The notes beneath the pieces are model-generated. The model was given only the letters and a program-made list of their open reading frames with translations, had not been told where the DNA came from and did no database searches. Made by a program: the position numbers and the translations under genes. 64,000 bases of DNA from positions 186,001 through 250,000 of the forward strand of contig NZ_CP034044.1 in the NCBI RefSeq assembly GCF_003855455.1. The letters run 5' to 3'. The stretch comes from Mycoplasma struthionis (GTDB lineage: Bacteria; Bacillota_I; Bacilli_A; Mycoplasmatales; Metamycoplasmataceae). Below are positions 47,801 to 58,005 of this stretch, piece by piece. The first letter of the stretch is position 1. The number at the start of each line of letters is the position of its first letter.

Positions 47801-49202
47801 TTATGTAAAAGAATTATTTGGTGAAAATCATACTTTTAGAGCTGGAACTATTTCAACAGTTGCTCAAAAAACAGCTTTCGGTTTTTGTAAAAAATATGAA
47901 GAAGAAAAACAACTAAATAAAGAAGAGCCTTGAAGTAAAGAGTTTTTAGAATTTTTAGCAACTAAAACAGCTGGTGTTAAAAGAACAACGGGACAACACC
48001 CTGGTGGAATTATAATAATACCTAAAACATTTGATGTTGAAGATTTTACACCTGTAAACTTCCCTGCAAATGATGTTGAAAGTACTTGAAAAACAACGCA
48101 TTTTGATTTTGAATCTATTCATGATAACGTTTTAAAACTTGATTTACTAGGGCATGATGATCCTACAGTTATTAGAATGTTAGAAGATTTAACAAATACA
48201 AATGTTAAAGAAATTCCTAAATTTGATGAAGATGTAATGAAACTTTTCTATAGTACTGAATCTTTAAAAATTAAACCAGAAGATATTAGTAATGAAACTA
48301 CAGGTGCTTATGGACTTCCAGAATTTGGAACAAACTTTGTAAGAAGAATGTTGAAGGTTGCTAAACCTAAATCATTTAATGATCTTATTTTAATGTCGGG
48401 ATTAAGCCATGGTACTGATGTTTGAGCAAATAATGCTGAAGAATTAGTTAAACAAGGCTTTGAATTAAAAGATTGTGTTTGCTGTAGAGATGACATAATG
48501 AGAGAGTTAATAAACTACAATATCGATGATTTAGAAGCATTTAAAATAATGGAAAAAGTAAGAAAAGGTAAAGGTTTAAGTGAACAAGAAGAAAATATGC
48601 TTTTAGAAAAAAATGTTCCACTTTGATATATCTCTTCTCTTAAAAAAATTAAGTACATGTTTCCTAAAGCTCATGCTACAGCTTATGTAATTATGGCTTG
48701 AAGAATTGCTTGATATAAGCTTTATCATCCACTTCCTTTTTATGCTTCATATTACACAAATAGACCCGATTCAATTGATATAGAAGTTATGTCAAAAGGT
48801 AAGGCAGCTGTTACTCAGAAACTAATTGAATTAAGAAATAGATTAAATTCTAAAAATGATAAATTAAGTACTAAAGAAGAAGGTTTGATTCCTACTTTAG
48901 AAATTACAGAAGAATTATATGCAAGAGGTTTTAAAATCAAACTAGTTGATTTAGAAAAATCATTAGCTAATAGTTGAATAATAGATTATGAAAATAAAGC
49001 TCTTATAGCTCCATTTAATGTTGTTGATGGTCTTGGTCAAGCTGTTGCCGATACAATTGTTGAAGCAAGAAATCAAGAAGGTTTTCGTTCAATTGAAGAT
49101 TTATCAGAAAGAACAAAAGTTAACTCAAAAATTTTAAAAGAGCTTAGAAGATTAACAATTCTTGATAATCTTGATGAAACAGATCAAACAAATTTATTTT
49201 AA
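44877..49202 (+). CDS. polC: DNA polymerase III alpha subunit, PolC type, with degenerate PHP domain
   Basis: Replicative polymerase with built-in 3'-5' exonuclease. 1441 aa, full length. Order: N-terminal domains with an OB-fold (to about 320); first PHP part (about 325-385); DEDD exonuclease beginning [16 protein letters not shown] (about 411); remaining PHP; palm with [14 protein letters not shown] and PDIDLNF (about 959-965); a four-Cys zinc motif (CENCKYF...CPKC) before it; fingers and C-terminal domains. The PHP part reads [13 protein letters not shown] and [12 protein letters not shown] where other PolC have HLHT and ITDHG, so its metal-binding His are lost. Many Trp codons are TGA. 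GAGGA precedes the ATG. Confidence 0.97.
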
Positions 49203-49218
49203 AATTCTAATTAAAAAT

Positions 49219-49247
49219 AAAAGGACTAGTTTAATTCTAGTCCTTTT
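49219..49247. terminator. Bidirectional terminator after polC
   Basis: Perfect 11-bp stem AAAAGGACTAG with CTAGTCCTTTT, seven-base loop, A-run before and T-run after. It also ends the small minus-strand membrane gene, whose stop codon is inside the stem. Confidence 0.92.
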
Positions 49248-49516
49248 AGTTCATTAAGTTGATTTTCAAATACATTTTTTAAATTCTTTTCATTTAAATC
49301 ATGGTTTATTCCATTAGCTGCTAATGCTGATATTCCAACTATAAAAAATAAACCTGAGGCAATGTAATTACTATATAAAAAATTTGAAATTCAATTAATG
49401 CTTTTGCGTTTTTTGAGTAAAGCAAATAATAACATTGTTAGAATTGAAACACCAAATAAGCCTGCAAAAGTTAAAAACACATAAAATAAAATATCTGTTT
49501 TAAATGAAACATATAT
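49226..49516 (-). pseudogene. Small membrane protein gene separated from its promoter by an IS element
   Basis: A minus-strand frame encodes two membrane helices and a charged tail: ILFYVFLTFAGLFGVSILT, a KKRKS turn, YIASGLFFIVGISALAA, then Asn/Glu/Lys-rich to the TAG at 49226-49228. The IS right next to it (from 49517) cuts off whatever lay upstream. Two reconstructions fit. Removing the IS joins ATGATAATTATAAAC (50854-50868) in frame to this part. Alternatively the true start is ATG 49512, five bases from the IS, which needs one extra A in the A4 run at 49498-49501 and gives 95 aa. Function unknown. Confidence 0.5.
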
Positions 49517-49529
49517 TAGGATAAAAAAT

Positions 49530-50375
49530 TTAGACACAAAACGCTATATGTTGATTAACAGCATATGGCGTTTTATATTCCATATTCAATTGTGGCCTAT
49601 CTAAGTTATATCAAACCACAAATTTGTTAACTATATTATACACATTTAATAAATTCATTTTACTGGTATCGTAAAAATCGAATAATTCTCTTTGAAAAAT
49701 TGAAAACAAATATTCCGAAGGTCTATTAGCTAATGAATTCCCTTTTGGTGACATAGATTGTTTAATGTTGTTGGTTTTTAAAAAGTCGCTAAATTTATTA
49801 TTTGCATACTCTATACCATGGTCGCTATGAAAAATTTGAGGTTTTATTTTAAATTTCTTAATGGTTTCATCTAATAATTTAATAGTTGAATCAGCGGTTC
49901 TTTCTTTTGACAATGTTCAGTTTAAAATTGAATTTGAAAATGTTTCAGTTAAAACATGTAAGTAGTTTCATTGTTCTTTGACTCTTACATATTTAATATC
50001 CGCATGAATTGTTTGAGCGAAAAAAGATGATGAAAAATCTCCTTTTAAAAAGTCATCAGTTCATATTTTATCGTATTTAGCTTCTTTCGGTGGTCTTGAT
50101 TTGTTTGAACGCACATATGACAAAGATTTATATTGACTTTTTTCATAATTTATTCTAAAAACATATGAAGAAACATATTTTTTTGTTGATCTTATATATT
50201 TATAATAGAGTTTGTCCCTACCTATAACTAATCCTGATTTTTCAGCTTCTGCTAAAATCCAATCAATAATTTCTTGTTTAATATATTTTTCTTTAGAATC
50301 TTTTTTTTGTTTTTTAAGATAGTTAGAGTAAATAGAAGTTTTGTTTATATTAAAGATTTCCACTAGAATTTTCAT
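49530..50375 (-). CDS. IS3-family transposase OrfB (DDE integrase domain)
   Basis: 281 aa from ATG 50375. The catalytic triad is visible as HADIKYV (D126), FHSDHGIEY (D185) and PSEYLFS (E221), with 35 residues between the last two, the D(35)E spacing of IS3 transposases. Its stop codon lies inside the left inverted repeat. An open frame extends upstream to overlap OrfA, and in IS3 elements OrfA and OrfB are fused by -1 frameshifting on an A-run; here the A8 run near 50390 puts OrfB in the +1 frame, which would become -1 with one more A. Looks intact. Confidence 0.85.
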
Positions 50376-50385
50376 TCTGCAGTTT

Positions 50386-50799
50386 TTAATATTTTTTTTC
50401 GTCTTTTCTTTTCTTAACTTTCTCAATTATATCTGAATTTGTTATCCCATGCTCTTCTAATATTTCTTCTAAGACATCTTGATAAAATTGTCTTTCATAT
50501 TCATTTAAGTCATTTATGCTTATTTTTCTTTTTCGACCTGATTTACCTTTTTTTGGAGCAATTCCCGTTTTAGATTTGAGTAATTCCATATCTAAATTAT
50601 ACAAGTTGTATCAATCTGTAATTAGCATTTTGGCATATTTAAATGGGTTTCTTTTATTCTTGTATTTTAAATAATTTTCTTTATATCTTTCTTCTCAGAA
50701 ATCTTCAACAAAAGTAATCATCGCCATTTCTAAATCTTTTTCAATTAAAATTTTTATATATTTTAGTTTTTGTTCTGCTGTAAACTGTTTTCTTGACAT
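50386..50799 (-). CDS. IS3-family transposase OrfA
   Basis: 137 aa, starting MSRKQFTAEQKLKYIKILIE, the usual opening of IS3 OrfA proteins, followed by an acidic/aromatic stretch and a basic segment (KKGKSGRKRKISIND) likely to bind the terminal repeats. It ends with KKRKDEKKY at an A8 slippery run. AAAGGAA lies upstream of the ATG at 50799. Confidence 0.8.
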
Positions 50800-50866
50800 A
50801 AAAAAACACATTCCTTTCTTTTAAATGGAATGTGTCTATAAATTTTTATCCTAGTTTATAATTATC

Positions 50867-50896
50867 ATTTTAGCTGTCTTTTTTTTTTTTTGCAAA
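50867..50896 (-). promoter_or_regulatory. Possible promoter with an A13 tract in its spacer
   Basis: On the minus strand TTTGCA (50891-50896) and TAAAAT (50867-50872) are separated by 18 bases, most of which are part of an A13 run (T at 50879-50891). This is the layout of poly-A-spacer promoters that switch lipoprotein genes in other mycoplasmas. It points toward the small membrane gene but now reads into the IS. The rest of 50897-51033 is plain A/T-rich sequence. Confidence 0.35.
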
Positions 50897-51033
50897 TCGT
50901 ATTTCAAAAAATAAAAAAATACACTTTTTATTAACAAAATAGAAATTTTTTCAACATTTTTTAACAAAATTCGTTTTTATTATTAAAAACAAAAAATTTT
51001 TGAGTTATAAAATCCACTTTTTATTAAATTTAA

Positions 51034-51062
51034 AAAACTCTTGCTTTCAACACAAGAGTTTT
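51034..51062 (-). terminator. Terminator of the antiporter gene
   Basis: Perfect 10-bp stem AAAACTCTTG with CAAGAGTTTT and a nine-base loop, six bases past the stop codon, followed on the minus strand by a T-run. Confidence 0.88.
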
Positions 51063-51068
51063 AATATG

Positions 51069-52289
51069 CTACATTTTTTTAAGTAATTTTGGATAACTTA
51101 GATCTAAAATTAATGCAAATGTTGGAGCTGAAAAAATAATTGATATTACTCCAACAACTAACATTATTTCGCCTGATGGAATTCCACTTTGCAAAGGAAT
51201 AGAAGCTAAAGAAGCTTGAACGGTAGCCTTAGGTAAATATGCAAAAATTGCAAATATTTTTTCTTTTAGCGTTGTTTTTGATTTAATAAAACACAATATT
51301 GTTCCAATAGATCTTATTAACATAGCTAAAATTATTAAACCTAAAGATTTTAAATTTAAAATTGTACTTTTTAAATCAAATTTGATATGTGTAATTAAAC
51401 CAATTAAAGAAAACAAAACAGCTTCAAAAAATATTCAAGAACGTTCTAAATTTTTTGAATAAAATCTTAAATTTTCACTATCATAATTAGCAACATAAAT
51501 AGATAAAATAAATAAAGATAATAATGAAGCAAAATTCATTTTTATTGAGCTTAATGCCTCTTCAATTCCATATAACGCAAAAGCTAGAATTATTAAAATA
51601 ATAAGTCTAAATTCTTTTTTTAATTTAGTTGCTTTATAAAATTCAACAACTAAAAAACCTAGTACTATTCCAAGAGCTATAGCTAAAATTATTGAATTAG
51701 GTATATTAAATATTTCAAAATAATCAAATGATTTTTTTACTAAATTAGTTTCATTTTTCTTGATATTTAAAAGAACAGAAAACACAGACAAAACAAATAT
51801 ATCATCTAAAGAACTACCTGCCATTATTGTTGAAGGAAGTTTTGAATCTTTTGAATAACCCGCTTCTTTTAGTTTAATCATTCTTGGAACTATAATTGCT
51901 GGAGATACTGCTGCAATTATGCAACCTAAAATAGCAGAATCTAAATAACTTAGATTTAAAAGTAAAGGACCTAAAATAACAAAAGCAGTTATTTCAAAAG
52001 TAGCTGGAATAAATGATAAAAGTAAAGAAGTTAAACCAATCTTTTTTAACTCATTTAGTTTTAAAGATGTTCCTGATCTCATTAAAATTATAAAAAGTGC
52101 AACTCTTCTTAAATGACTCCCTATTTGAAGTAATAAAGGGTTAGTAAAGTTAAACAATGTAGGTCCAAAAATTAAACCAGCTAAAAGATAACCAATTAAT
52201 TGAGGAAGTTTTATTAATTTAAATAATTTACCAAAAAGAAAAGCACTAAACAAAACTAAAGCAAAGGTTAGAAAAAAATTGTTAATCAT
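51069..52289 (-). CDS. Cation/proton antiporter, CPA2 (NapA/KefB-like) family
   Basis: 406 aa with about 12 membrane helices and no C-terminal TrkA domain. It opens with KLIKLPQLIGYLLAGLIFGP, the family's first conserved block. The ion site is expected in AGSSLDDIFVLSVFSVLL, where a double Asp (DD) suggests electrogenic Na+/H+ exchange. A last helix block PKATVQASLASIPLQSG carries the conserved Lys. GGAGG stands before ATG 52289. Its promoter contains an inverted repeat (52334-52351). It may regulate Na+ or pH; substrate is inferred. Confidence 0.85.
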
Positions 52290-52323
52290 AATACCTCCTT
52301 TATTTTGTCAAAATCTAATTAAA

Positions 52324-52351
52324 ATTATAACATTTACACAAAAAAGTGTAA
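52324..52351 (-). promoter_or_regulatory. Antiporter promoter with overlapping inverted repeat
   Basis: Extended -10 TGTTATAAT (TATAAT at 52324-52329). Just upstream, TTACAC and GTGTAA (52334-52339 and 52346-52351) form a perfect inverted repeat around six A, covering the spacer and the -35 position, where an operator could lie. Confidence 0.45.
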
Positions 52352-52438
52352 TTTCTATTCTTTATTGAGTTTATTTATAAATAAAAATTCAATATTTTTG
52401 ATAAAATAAAAAAGATTTTCAAATAGAAAGGAAAAGAA

Positions 52439-52963
52439 ATGTCTAACAACGCAAAATGAAAAAATAAAAAATTGAATGTTAATAGTTATGTTGAAAAAGA
52501 TACAACTAAAAAACAAAAACTTGAATTAAGCAGTTCTTGAAAAATTGCTTTAACAGGTTTATTTTTAGTTGTTATTCCTTCTTTTTTAGTAATGGTATTA
52601 GCAGGAAATGATGGTTGAGTTTTTAGTCAAACTAAAAATTTCAACCGTTGAGCTGTTCAATTACCAATTGCATTAGGAATGTTTGCTTTTCAATTTGCTA
52701 TTATTGCCTTATTAGTTTGAAAATTTAAAGTTTTAGAAACTAGATCAATTAGTTTTTTAATACCTGTCGCCTTAGCAATGAATTCATTTATTGTTAGTGG
52801 TAATGTTGATGCGTGATTCTGAAGAGTCTTACCAGCAGTAGGACTTGCATTAGTTTCAATTCCAATTTTAATGTTGCATAAAACTGTAAACAGAAGAAAA
52901 TTAGAAAAACAAAGAAAACTAGATTTAGAAGAAGAAAAAAAGAACAAATCATTATTAGATTAG
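52439..52963 (+). CDS. Membrane protein of unknown function
   Basis: 174 aa. A hydrophilic, Lys-rich N-terminus (40 residues) is followed by four predicted membrane helices: ALTGLFLVVIPSFLVMVLAG, PIALGMFAFQFAIIALLVW, ISFLIPVALAMNSFIVSG and LPAVGLALVSIPILML. A charged, coiled-coil-like tail ends it (NRRKLEKQRKLDLEEEKKNK). Seven Trp are coded by TGA. GAAAGGAAAAG is the ribosome-binding site. Divergent from the antiporter; has its own terminator. No family recognised. Confidence 0.8.
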
Positions 52964-52964
52964 C

Positions 52965-52992
52965 ACTAAACTTGTAAGGAGTTTAGTTTTAT
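52965..52992 (+). terminator. Terminator before glyA
   Basis: ACTAAACT pairs with AGTTTAGT around a seven-base loop, followed by TTTTATTATTTTATT. Confidence 0.82.
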
Positions 52993-53021
52993 TATTTTAT
53001 TAACTAAAAGAGAGGTGTAAT

Positions 53022-54278
53022 ATGTATCACAAAATTAGTTTAGAAGATAAAGAAATTGCTGAATTAATAGCCCTTGAAAATAAACGTCAAGAAGATCACA
53101 TTGAATTAATTGCATCTGAAAATTATGTTTCAGAAGATGTTTTAAAAGCAGCTGGTTCATGTTTAACTAATAAATATGGTGAAGGTTATCCCGGGAAAAG
53201 ATATTATGGTGGTTGTGAATTTGTTGATCAAATTGAAACTATTGCACAAGAAAGAGCAAAAAAACTATTTAATGTTAATTATGTAAACGTTCAACCATAT
53301 TCAGGTTCAGTTGCTAATGCCGCTATTTATATGGCTTTATTAAAACCAGGAGAAAAAGTTCTTGGTCTAGCTTTAGATTCAGGTGGTCATTTAACTCACG
53401 GATATAAAATTTCATTTAGTGGTATTTATTATGAAGCTTATACTTACAAAGTTAATGATGAAGGTCTTTTAGATTATGATGAAATTTTAAAAATTGCTAA
53501 TGAAGTAAAACCTAAAATGATTATTTGTGGTTATTCTGCTTATTCACAGATTGTTGAATTTGATAAATTTAGAAAAATAGCAGATGAATGTGGAGCTTAT
53601 TTATTTGCTGATATTTCACATATTTCAGGACCTATTATTGCAGGGCTACATCCTAGTCCAGTTAATTATGCAGACGTTATAATGACTACAACACATAAAA
53701 CTCTAAGGGGAACTCGTGGGGCCATTATAATGACTAACAATGAAGAAATTGCTAAAAAAATTGATAAAGCAGTTTTCCCAGGAAATCAAGGTGGCCCATT
53801 GTTTCATCAAATAGCTGCAAAAGCAGTAAGTTTTGGAGAAGCATTAAGACCTGAGTTTAAAGAATATCAAGAACAATTAATTAAAAACTGTAAAGTATTT
53901 TGTGAAACTTTTATTAAAAAAGGAGCAAAGGTAGTTTCAGGTCTAACAAAAAACCATTTATTTATGTTAGATGTTAAAAGTTCTTATAATTTAACAGGTA
54001 AAAAAGCTGCTGAAATATTATCAAAAATTAATATTACAGTTAATAAAAATAGTATTCCTAATGACACTGAAAGTCCAATGGTTTCTAGTGGAATAAGATT
54101 AGGGACTGCAGCTATGACTTCAAGGGGTTTTCAAGAAGATGAATTTATCATTATTGCTAATTTAATAGATACAGCTTTAAAAAATCCTGAAAACGAATAT
54201 TTATTATTAGAAATCAAAAAAGAAGTTGCAAAATTAACAAACAAATTTCCAATTAAAAGAAGTTATATAAAGAGATAA
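53022..54278 (+). CDS. glyA: Serine hydroxymethyltransferase
   Basis: PLP enzyme converting serine and tetrahydrofolate to glycine and methylene-THF. 418 aa, normal length. Recognisable blocks: [51 protein letters not shown] and the PLP-lysine motif [12 protein letters not shown] (Lys at about 227). The usual LSHGGHLTHG reads [10 protein letters not shown]. The one-carbon unit supports formylation by Fmt. GAGAGGTG is the ribosome-binding site. First of a row of closely spaced genes through rnc. Confidence 0.96.
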   Translation: MYHKISLEDKEIAELIALENKRQEDHIELIASENYVSEDVLKAAGSCLTNKYGEGYPGKRYYGGCEFVDQIETIAQERAKKLFNVNYVNVQPYSGSVANAAIYMALLKPGEKVLGLALDSGGHLTHGYKISFSGIYYEAYTYKVNDEGLLDYDEILKIANEVKPKMIICGYSAYSQIVEFDKFRKIADECGAYLFADISHISGPIIAGLHPSPVNYADVIMTTTHKTLRGTRGAIIMTNNEEIAKKIDKAVFPGNQGGPLFHQIAAKAVSFGEALRPEFKEYQEQLIKNCKVFCETFIKKGAKVVSGLTKNHLFMLDVKSSYNLTGKKAAEILSKINITVNKNSIPNDTESPMVSSGIRLGTAAMTSRGFQEDEFIIIANLIDTALKNPENEYLLLEIKKEVAKLTNKFPIKRSYIKR

Positions 54279-54280
54279 TT

Positions 54281-54577
54281 ATGAACTTAGTAGAAATAAA
54301 AGAAATAATTGATAATGCAATTTCATCAATAGCTGGGATAGTTGAAATAACCCCTTTAGAAGCTGAAAATAATGTAGATTTTGAAAACACAGGTTTAATA
54401 GTTAAAACAAATCCAAAACATGAAGATTTAATTGATATAACAATCGGTTTAGTTATCATGAACAACATAAGCGCAAAAAATATAGTTGAAGAAATACATC
54501 AAATAGTAACTTATTATTTAGCACAAAAATCACTTTCATTAGGAAGTTTAACAATTTACATCAAAGGAATTAAATAA
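54281..54577 (+). CDS. Asp23/Gls24-family small protein
   Basis: 98 aa. The pattern SSIAGIVEITPL...IDITIGLVIMNNISAKNIVEEIHQIVTYYLAQKS...LTIYIKGI is that of the Asp23/Gls24 (YloU-like) family. In Firmicutes this family lies directly upstream of the FakA-type gene, exactly as here. The gene starts two bases after glyA and overlaps fakA (TAATG). Its role is unknown; association with the membrane or with fatty-acid metabolism has been proposed for relatives. Confidence 0.75.
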   Translation: MNLVEIKEIIDNAISSIAGIVEITPLEAENNVDFENTGLIVKTNPKHEDLIDITIGLVIMNNISAKNIVEEIHQIVTYYLAQKSLSLGSLTIYIKGIK

Positions 54578-56220
54578 TGAAAAAATTAACAGGAGATATT
54601 TGAAGAGCAGCATTGCAATCCGGAATTAATAATATTCTGAATAAAAAATCAGCAATTAATGCTCTAAATGTTTTTCCAGTTCCCGATGGTGATACTGGAA
54701 CAAACATGGCGGCTACTATTTCAGCTGCTATAAGTCTAAAAGAAGAAAAAGAAAATAACTTAGATGTTCTTTCAAAAAATATAGCATACAATATGCTACT
54801 ATCTGCACGGGGAAACTCTGGTGTTATTTTGTCTCAAATTTTTAAAGGTTTTTCTAATGGATTTGCTTCAAAAAGTGATGCTAATGCATTTGATGTTGTT
54901 AAGGCTTTTGGTGAAGCTGCAAAATCAGCTTATGGTGCGGTTTTAAAACCAATTGAAGGAACTGTTTTAACTGTTATTAGAGAAGTTGCTGAAGGACTAA
55001 AAGAAAACATAGTTGTTGATGCAACAATTAATGAAGTATTTAAAGAAGCTAAAGAAATAGCAAGAAAAAGTTGTGATAACACACCTAAATTATTAAAAGT
55101 TTTAAGAGAAGTAGGTGTTACCGATTCTGGTGGTGAAGGTTTATATGCCATCATTGAAGGAATGAATGCTTATTTTAATGATAAACCAATTGAATTATTA
55201 GAAAATGAAGCTGATGTAAATACATTTATTTCAGACACTGAAGTTTTTGAAGGTGAGTTTGGATATTGTACAGAGTTTATTTTAGAACTTAAAAATCCAA
55301 AGAAATTTGACAAAGATTATTTAGTTAAAAAACTAGAAAAAATTGGTGGGTCAATGGTTGTTGTTAAAGATGAATCAATTTTAAAAATTCATATTCATAC
55401 ACAAAAACCTGGTGATGCATTAAATTCTGTAAACAGTTTAGGTCAGTTTTTAAAAGTTAAAATTGACAACATGACTTTACAAGCAAATGATTCAAAAGAA
55501 AACACTAAAAAGAATTCATCAACTACTGCTGACTCTTCACAACCTGCGGCAACCGAAAATAAAGTAGAATGTGCACTTATTTCATGTAATGCAGGTCAAG
55601 GTATTATTGAATTAATTAAAGATTATGGTGTTTCTTATGTTGTTGAAGGAGGGCAAACTAATAATCCTTCAATTCAGGATATTGTCACTGCTATAAATAG
55701 TGTTAGAGCTAAAAATGTATTTATTTTGCCAAACAACTCAAACATTACTTTATCAGCTCAACAAGCAGCAACAATTGTAAGAGATAAAAAAGTAATTATT
55801 ATTCCAACTAAATCACAAGCACAATGTTTATCAGTAGCTTTAAACTTTAATGCTGAAAATAGTGCAAAAGAAAATCAAACTTTAATGAATGATGCTTTAA
55901 AAAACATTTCATATGGTGAAATTGCACCTTCAGTAAAAGACACTAAACTAAACAATGTAAAAGTTAAAAAAGGTGATTACATGGTTTTAGTTGGAAATGA
56001 ATTAAAAGACACAGCTTCAACTTATAATGAAGCTGCTAAAAAATTATTAGATAATTTAGTTTCTGAAGATTCACAAATTGTAACTATTATTTATGGACAA
56101 GATGCTAGTGAAACTGATGCAAATGAACTTCAAAGTTATATAGAAGTTAACTTTAATATTGAAGTTGAAGTTCATTACGGTGGGCAAACAATTTATCCAT
56201 ATTTAATTTCAGTTGAATAA
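54577..56220 (+). CDS. fakA: Fatty acid kinase subunit FakA (DAK domain)
   Basis: Kinase that phosphorylates fatty acids bound to a FakB/DegV-type carrier, giving acyl-phosphate. 547 aa. The N-terminal Dak2 domain has NVFPVPDGDTGTNM (metal-binding Asp), SARGNSGVILSQIFKG and VTDSGGEGLYAIIEG. The middle and C-terminal domains follow, with CNAGQGIIELIKDYG and EGGQTNNPSIQDIV. Starts within the stop of the Gls24-like gene. The product feeds PlsY directly and PlsX reversibly, and plsX lies 17 bases downstream. No fakB is visible in this window. Confidence 0.9.
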
Positions 56221-56237
56221 TTAATCTAGGAGTATAT

Positions 56238-57215
56238 ATGAAAACAATTGTTTTCGATTTATTAAATGTTGATAATGGTGAACTTGAAGCCATTAAAGCA
56301 GCAAAAGAATTTTTAAAAGAAAACAAAGACTACTATTTATATTTAGTAGGAAATCAAGAATTAATAAAAAAAGAATTAAAAGGATTTGAAAATCAAATTG
56401 AAATAATTAATTCAGATAAAATAGCACATAAAGTTTTAAGTGTTAGAGATGCCTTAAAAGAAGAAAGTTCAATGCTTACAGCTTTTGAAATCTTAAATGA
56501 AAAAGCTGATGCTATTTTAAGCAGTGGTGATAGCGGTTCTTTTATAACCTTATCAACTTTAAAAGTTAAAAGATTACCTGGTATTTCAAGACCTGCTTTT
56601 ATGCCTATTATGCCTAGTTCTCAAGAAAATAATTTTTTATTACTAGATGCTGGAGCAAACATTGATATTAAAGCTAATTATTTAGTTGAGTGAGCAAGTG
56701 TAGCAAAAGAATATTTTGAAATACTATTTAATAAAAAAAGACCTAAGGTTGCAATATTAAATATTGGAACTGAAGACTACAAAGGTAAAGAAGAACATAA
56801 AGAAGCTAATGAAATTTTAAAAGCAAACAATCAAGATTTTGATTATTTAGGCTTTGTTGAACCCAAAAACCCATTAAATGGAGAAGTGGATATTTTATTA
56901 GCTGACGGGTATGCCGGAAACATATTTTTAAAAACAATGGAAAGTTCTTTTTTAGGTGTAGCTAAAAGACTTAAAAAAATGCTTTTAAGAAATTTTAAAA
57001 CTAAAATAGCAGCCTTAATACTTAAAAAAGATTTAAAAGCTTTTAAAAAGAGATATGATTATCGCTACGTTGGTGGAGCTTATATTATTGGCTTAAATAA
57101 AGTAGTTGTTAAAGCTCATGGAAGCAGTGATGCACTTGCATTCTATAGTGCTTTAAATCAAATAAAAATAGCTTTAGATCACGATTTAATTAATAAATTA
57201 AACAAAGAAGAATAA
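56238..57215 (+). CDS. plsX: Phosphate acyltransferase PlsX
   Basis: Interconverts acyl-ACP and acyl-phosphate. 325 aa. Recognisable: SSMLTAFEILNEKADAILSSGDSGSFITLS (the S-A-G-x-T-G area of the family, here SSGDSGSF), RPAFMPIMPS, LLDAGAN and AHGSSDALAFYSALNQ at the end. The usual opening DAMGGDN is replaced by FDLLNVDNG, a divergence seen in small-genome species. AGGAG lies before the ATG. Together with FakA and PlsY it forms the fatty-acid-scavenging route to phosphatidic acid. Confidence 0.9.
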
Positions 57216-57217
57216 TT

Positions 57218-57943
57218 ATGAATACAGATATAGCAGCTAAAAAACAAGTTATAGTAAAAAAAGTAAGCAAAATATTAAAATTAAAAAAACCTTTAAATCA
57301 AGAACAAGAAGATTTTTTCCTTGAAGCTTTTGTTCACAAATCAATAACCAATGAAATTAAAAATCTTAAAAATAATGAATATCTTGAATTTTTAGGTGAT
57401 GCAATTTTACAATATGTTGCTTCTGATATTATTTTTAAAAAATTTAGAAAAATGGAAGTTGGACAAGCAACAAGATTGCGTTCTAAAATAGTAGATACTG
57501 ATGCTTTATTTAAAATAACACAAGAACTTAATTTATCAAGTCTTTATATAGTTGGTAAAGGTAGCTTTGTAAATGGAATGAGCAATAAAATATTTGCTGA
57601 TTTATTTGAAGCCTTTATTGGAGCCACATATATGAGTTTTGGTCTAGATTTTACTTATGAATATTTAAATTCTATATTTAATAAATTAATAAATAGTGTT
57701 GATTTTGCTATAACTTTAAAAGACCCTAAATCTGTTTTTCAAGAAGTTATGCAAAGCTCTAATATTGGAAATTTAATAGTTTATAAAGATAAAAAAATAA
57801 ATGAAAAAGAATTTTTTAGTCAGGTTTGCGTTGGCGAAACTGTTTATGGTTCAGGTTCAGGAACTTCAAAGAAAATAGCTCAGAAAAATGCTGCTTTAGA
57901 TGCTCTTAAAAAAATGAGTATCGATATTGAAACTAAAAAATAA
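57218..57943 (+). CDS. rnc: Ribonuclease III
   Basis: Double-strand-specific RNase processing rRNA precursors. 241 aa. The signature NNEYLEFLGDAILQYVASD (about 47-65) carries the catalytic Glu and Asp; the second acidic cluster is FADLFEAFIGATY. The C-terminal dsRNA-binding domain runs from about 165 (DPKSVFQEVMQSS) to KKIAQKNAALDALKKM. Starts two bases after plsX. smc often follows rnc; here an accessory pocket separates them. Confidence 0.95.
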   Translation: MNTDIAAKKQVIVKKVSKILKLKKPLNQEQEDFFLEAFVHKSITNEIKNLKNNEYLEFLGDAILQYVASDIIFKKFRKMEVGQATRLRSKIVDTDALFKITQELNLSSLYIVGKGSFVNGMSNKIFADLFEAFIGATYMSFGLDFTYEYLNSIFNKLINSVDFAITLKDPKSVFQEVMQSSNIGNLIVYKDKKINEKEFFSQVCVGETVYGSGSGTSKKIAQKNAALDALKKMSIDIETKK

Positions 57944-57948
57944 ATTTA

Positions 57949-58001
57949 AAAACTCTCACATTAACACAAAGTTGTAAATTAAGTGTTTGTGTGAGAGTTT
58001 T
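57949..58001 (+). terminator. Long terminator after rnc
   Basis: AAAACTCTCACA pairs with TGTGAGAGTTTT (12 bp); a second short stem (AACAC/GTGTT) can form inside the large loop. Followed by TTATTTAT. Confidence 0.8.
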
Positions 58002-58005
58002 TATT

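Larger units (their letters stand above)
49517..50853 (-). mobile_element. IS3-family insertion sequence, about 1.34 kb
   Basis: Bounded by imperfect inverted repeats: TAGGATAAAAAATTTAGACACA at the left (49517-49538, given here in two parts as TAGGATAAAAAA and TTTAGACACA in overlap) and the mirror TGTGTCTATAAATTTTTATC followed by CTA at the right (50831-50853). It contains two overlapping minus-strand genes with IS3 layout, a helix-turn-helix-like OrfA and a DDE OrfB. No clean target duplication is visible. It lies between a possible promoter and a small membrane gene. Confidence 0.82.

Noticed and set aside
49226-50868. Clear target-site duplication for the IS element
   Set aside because: The flanks (ATAT and GTTT next to the TAGG/CCTA ends) do not match in any alignment I tried, so no duplication is claimed.
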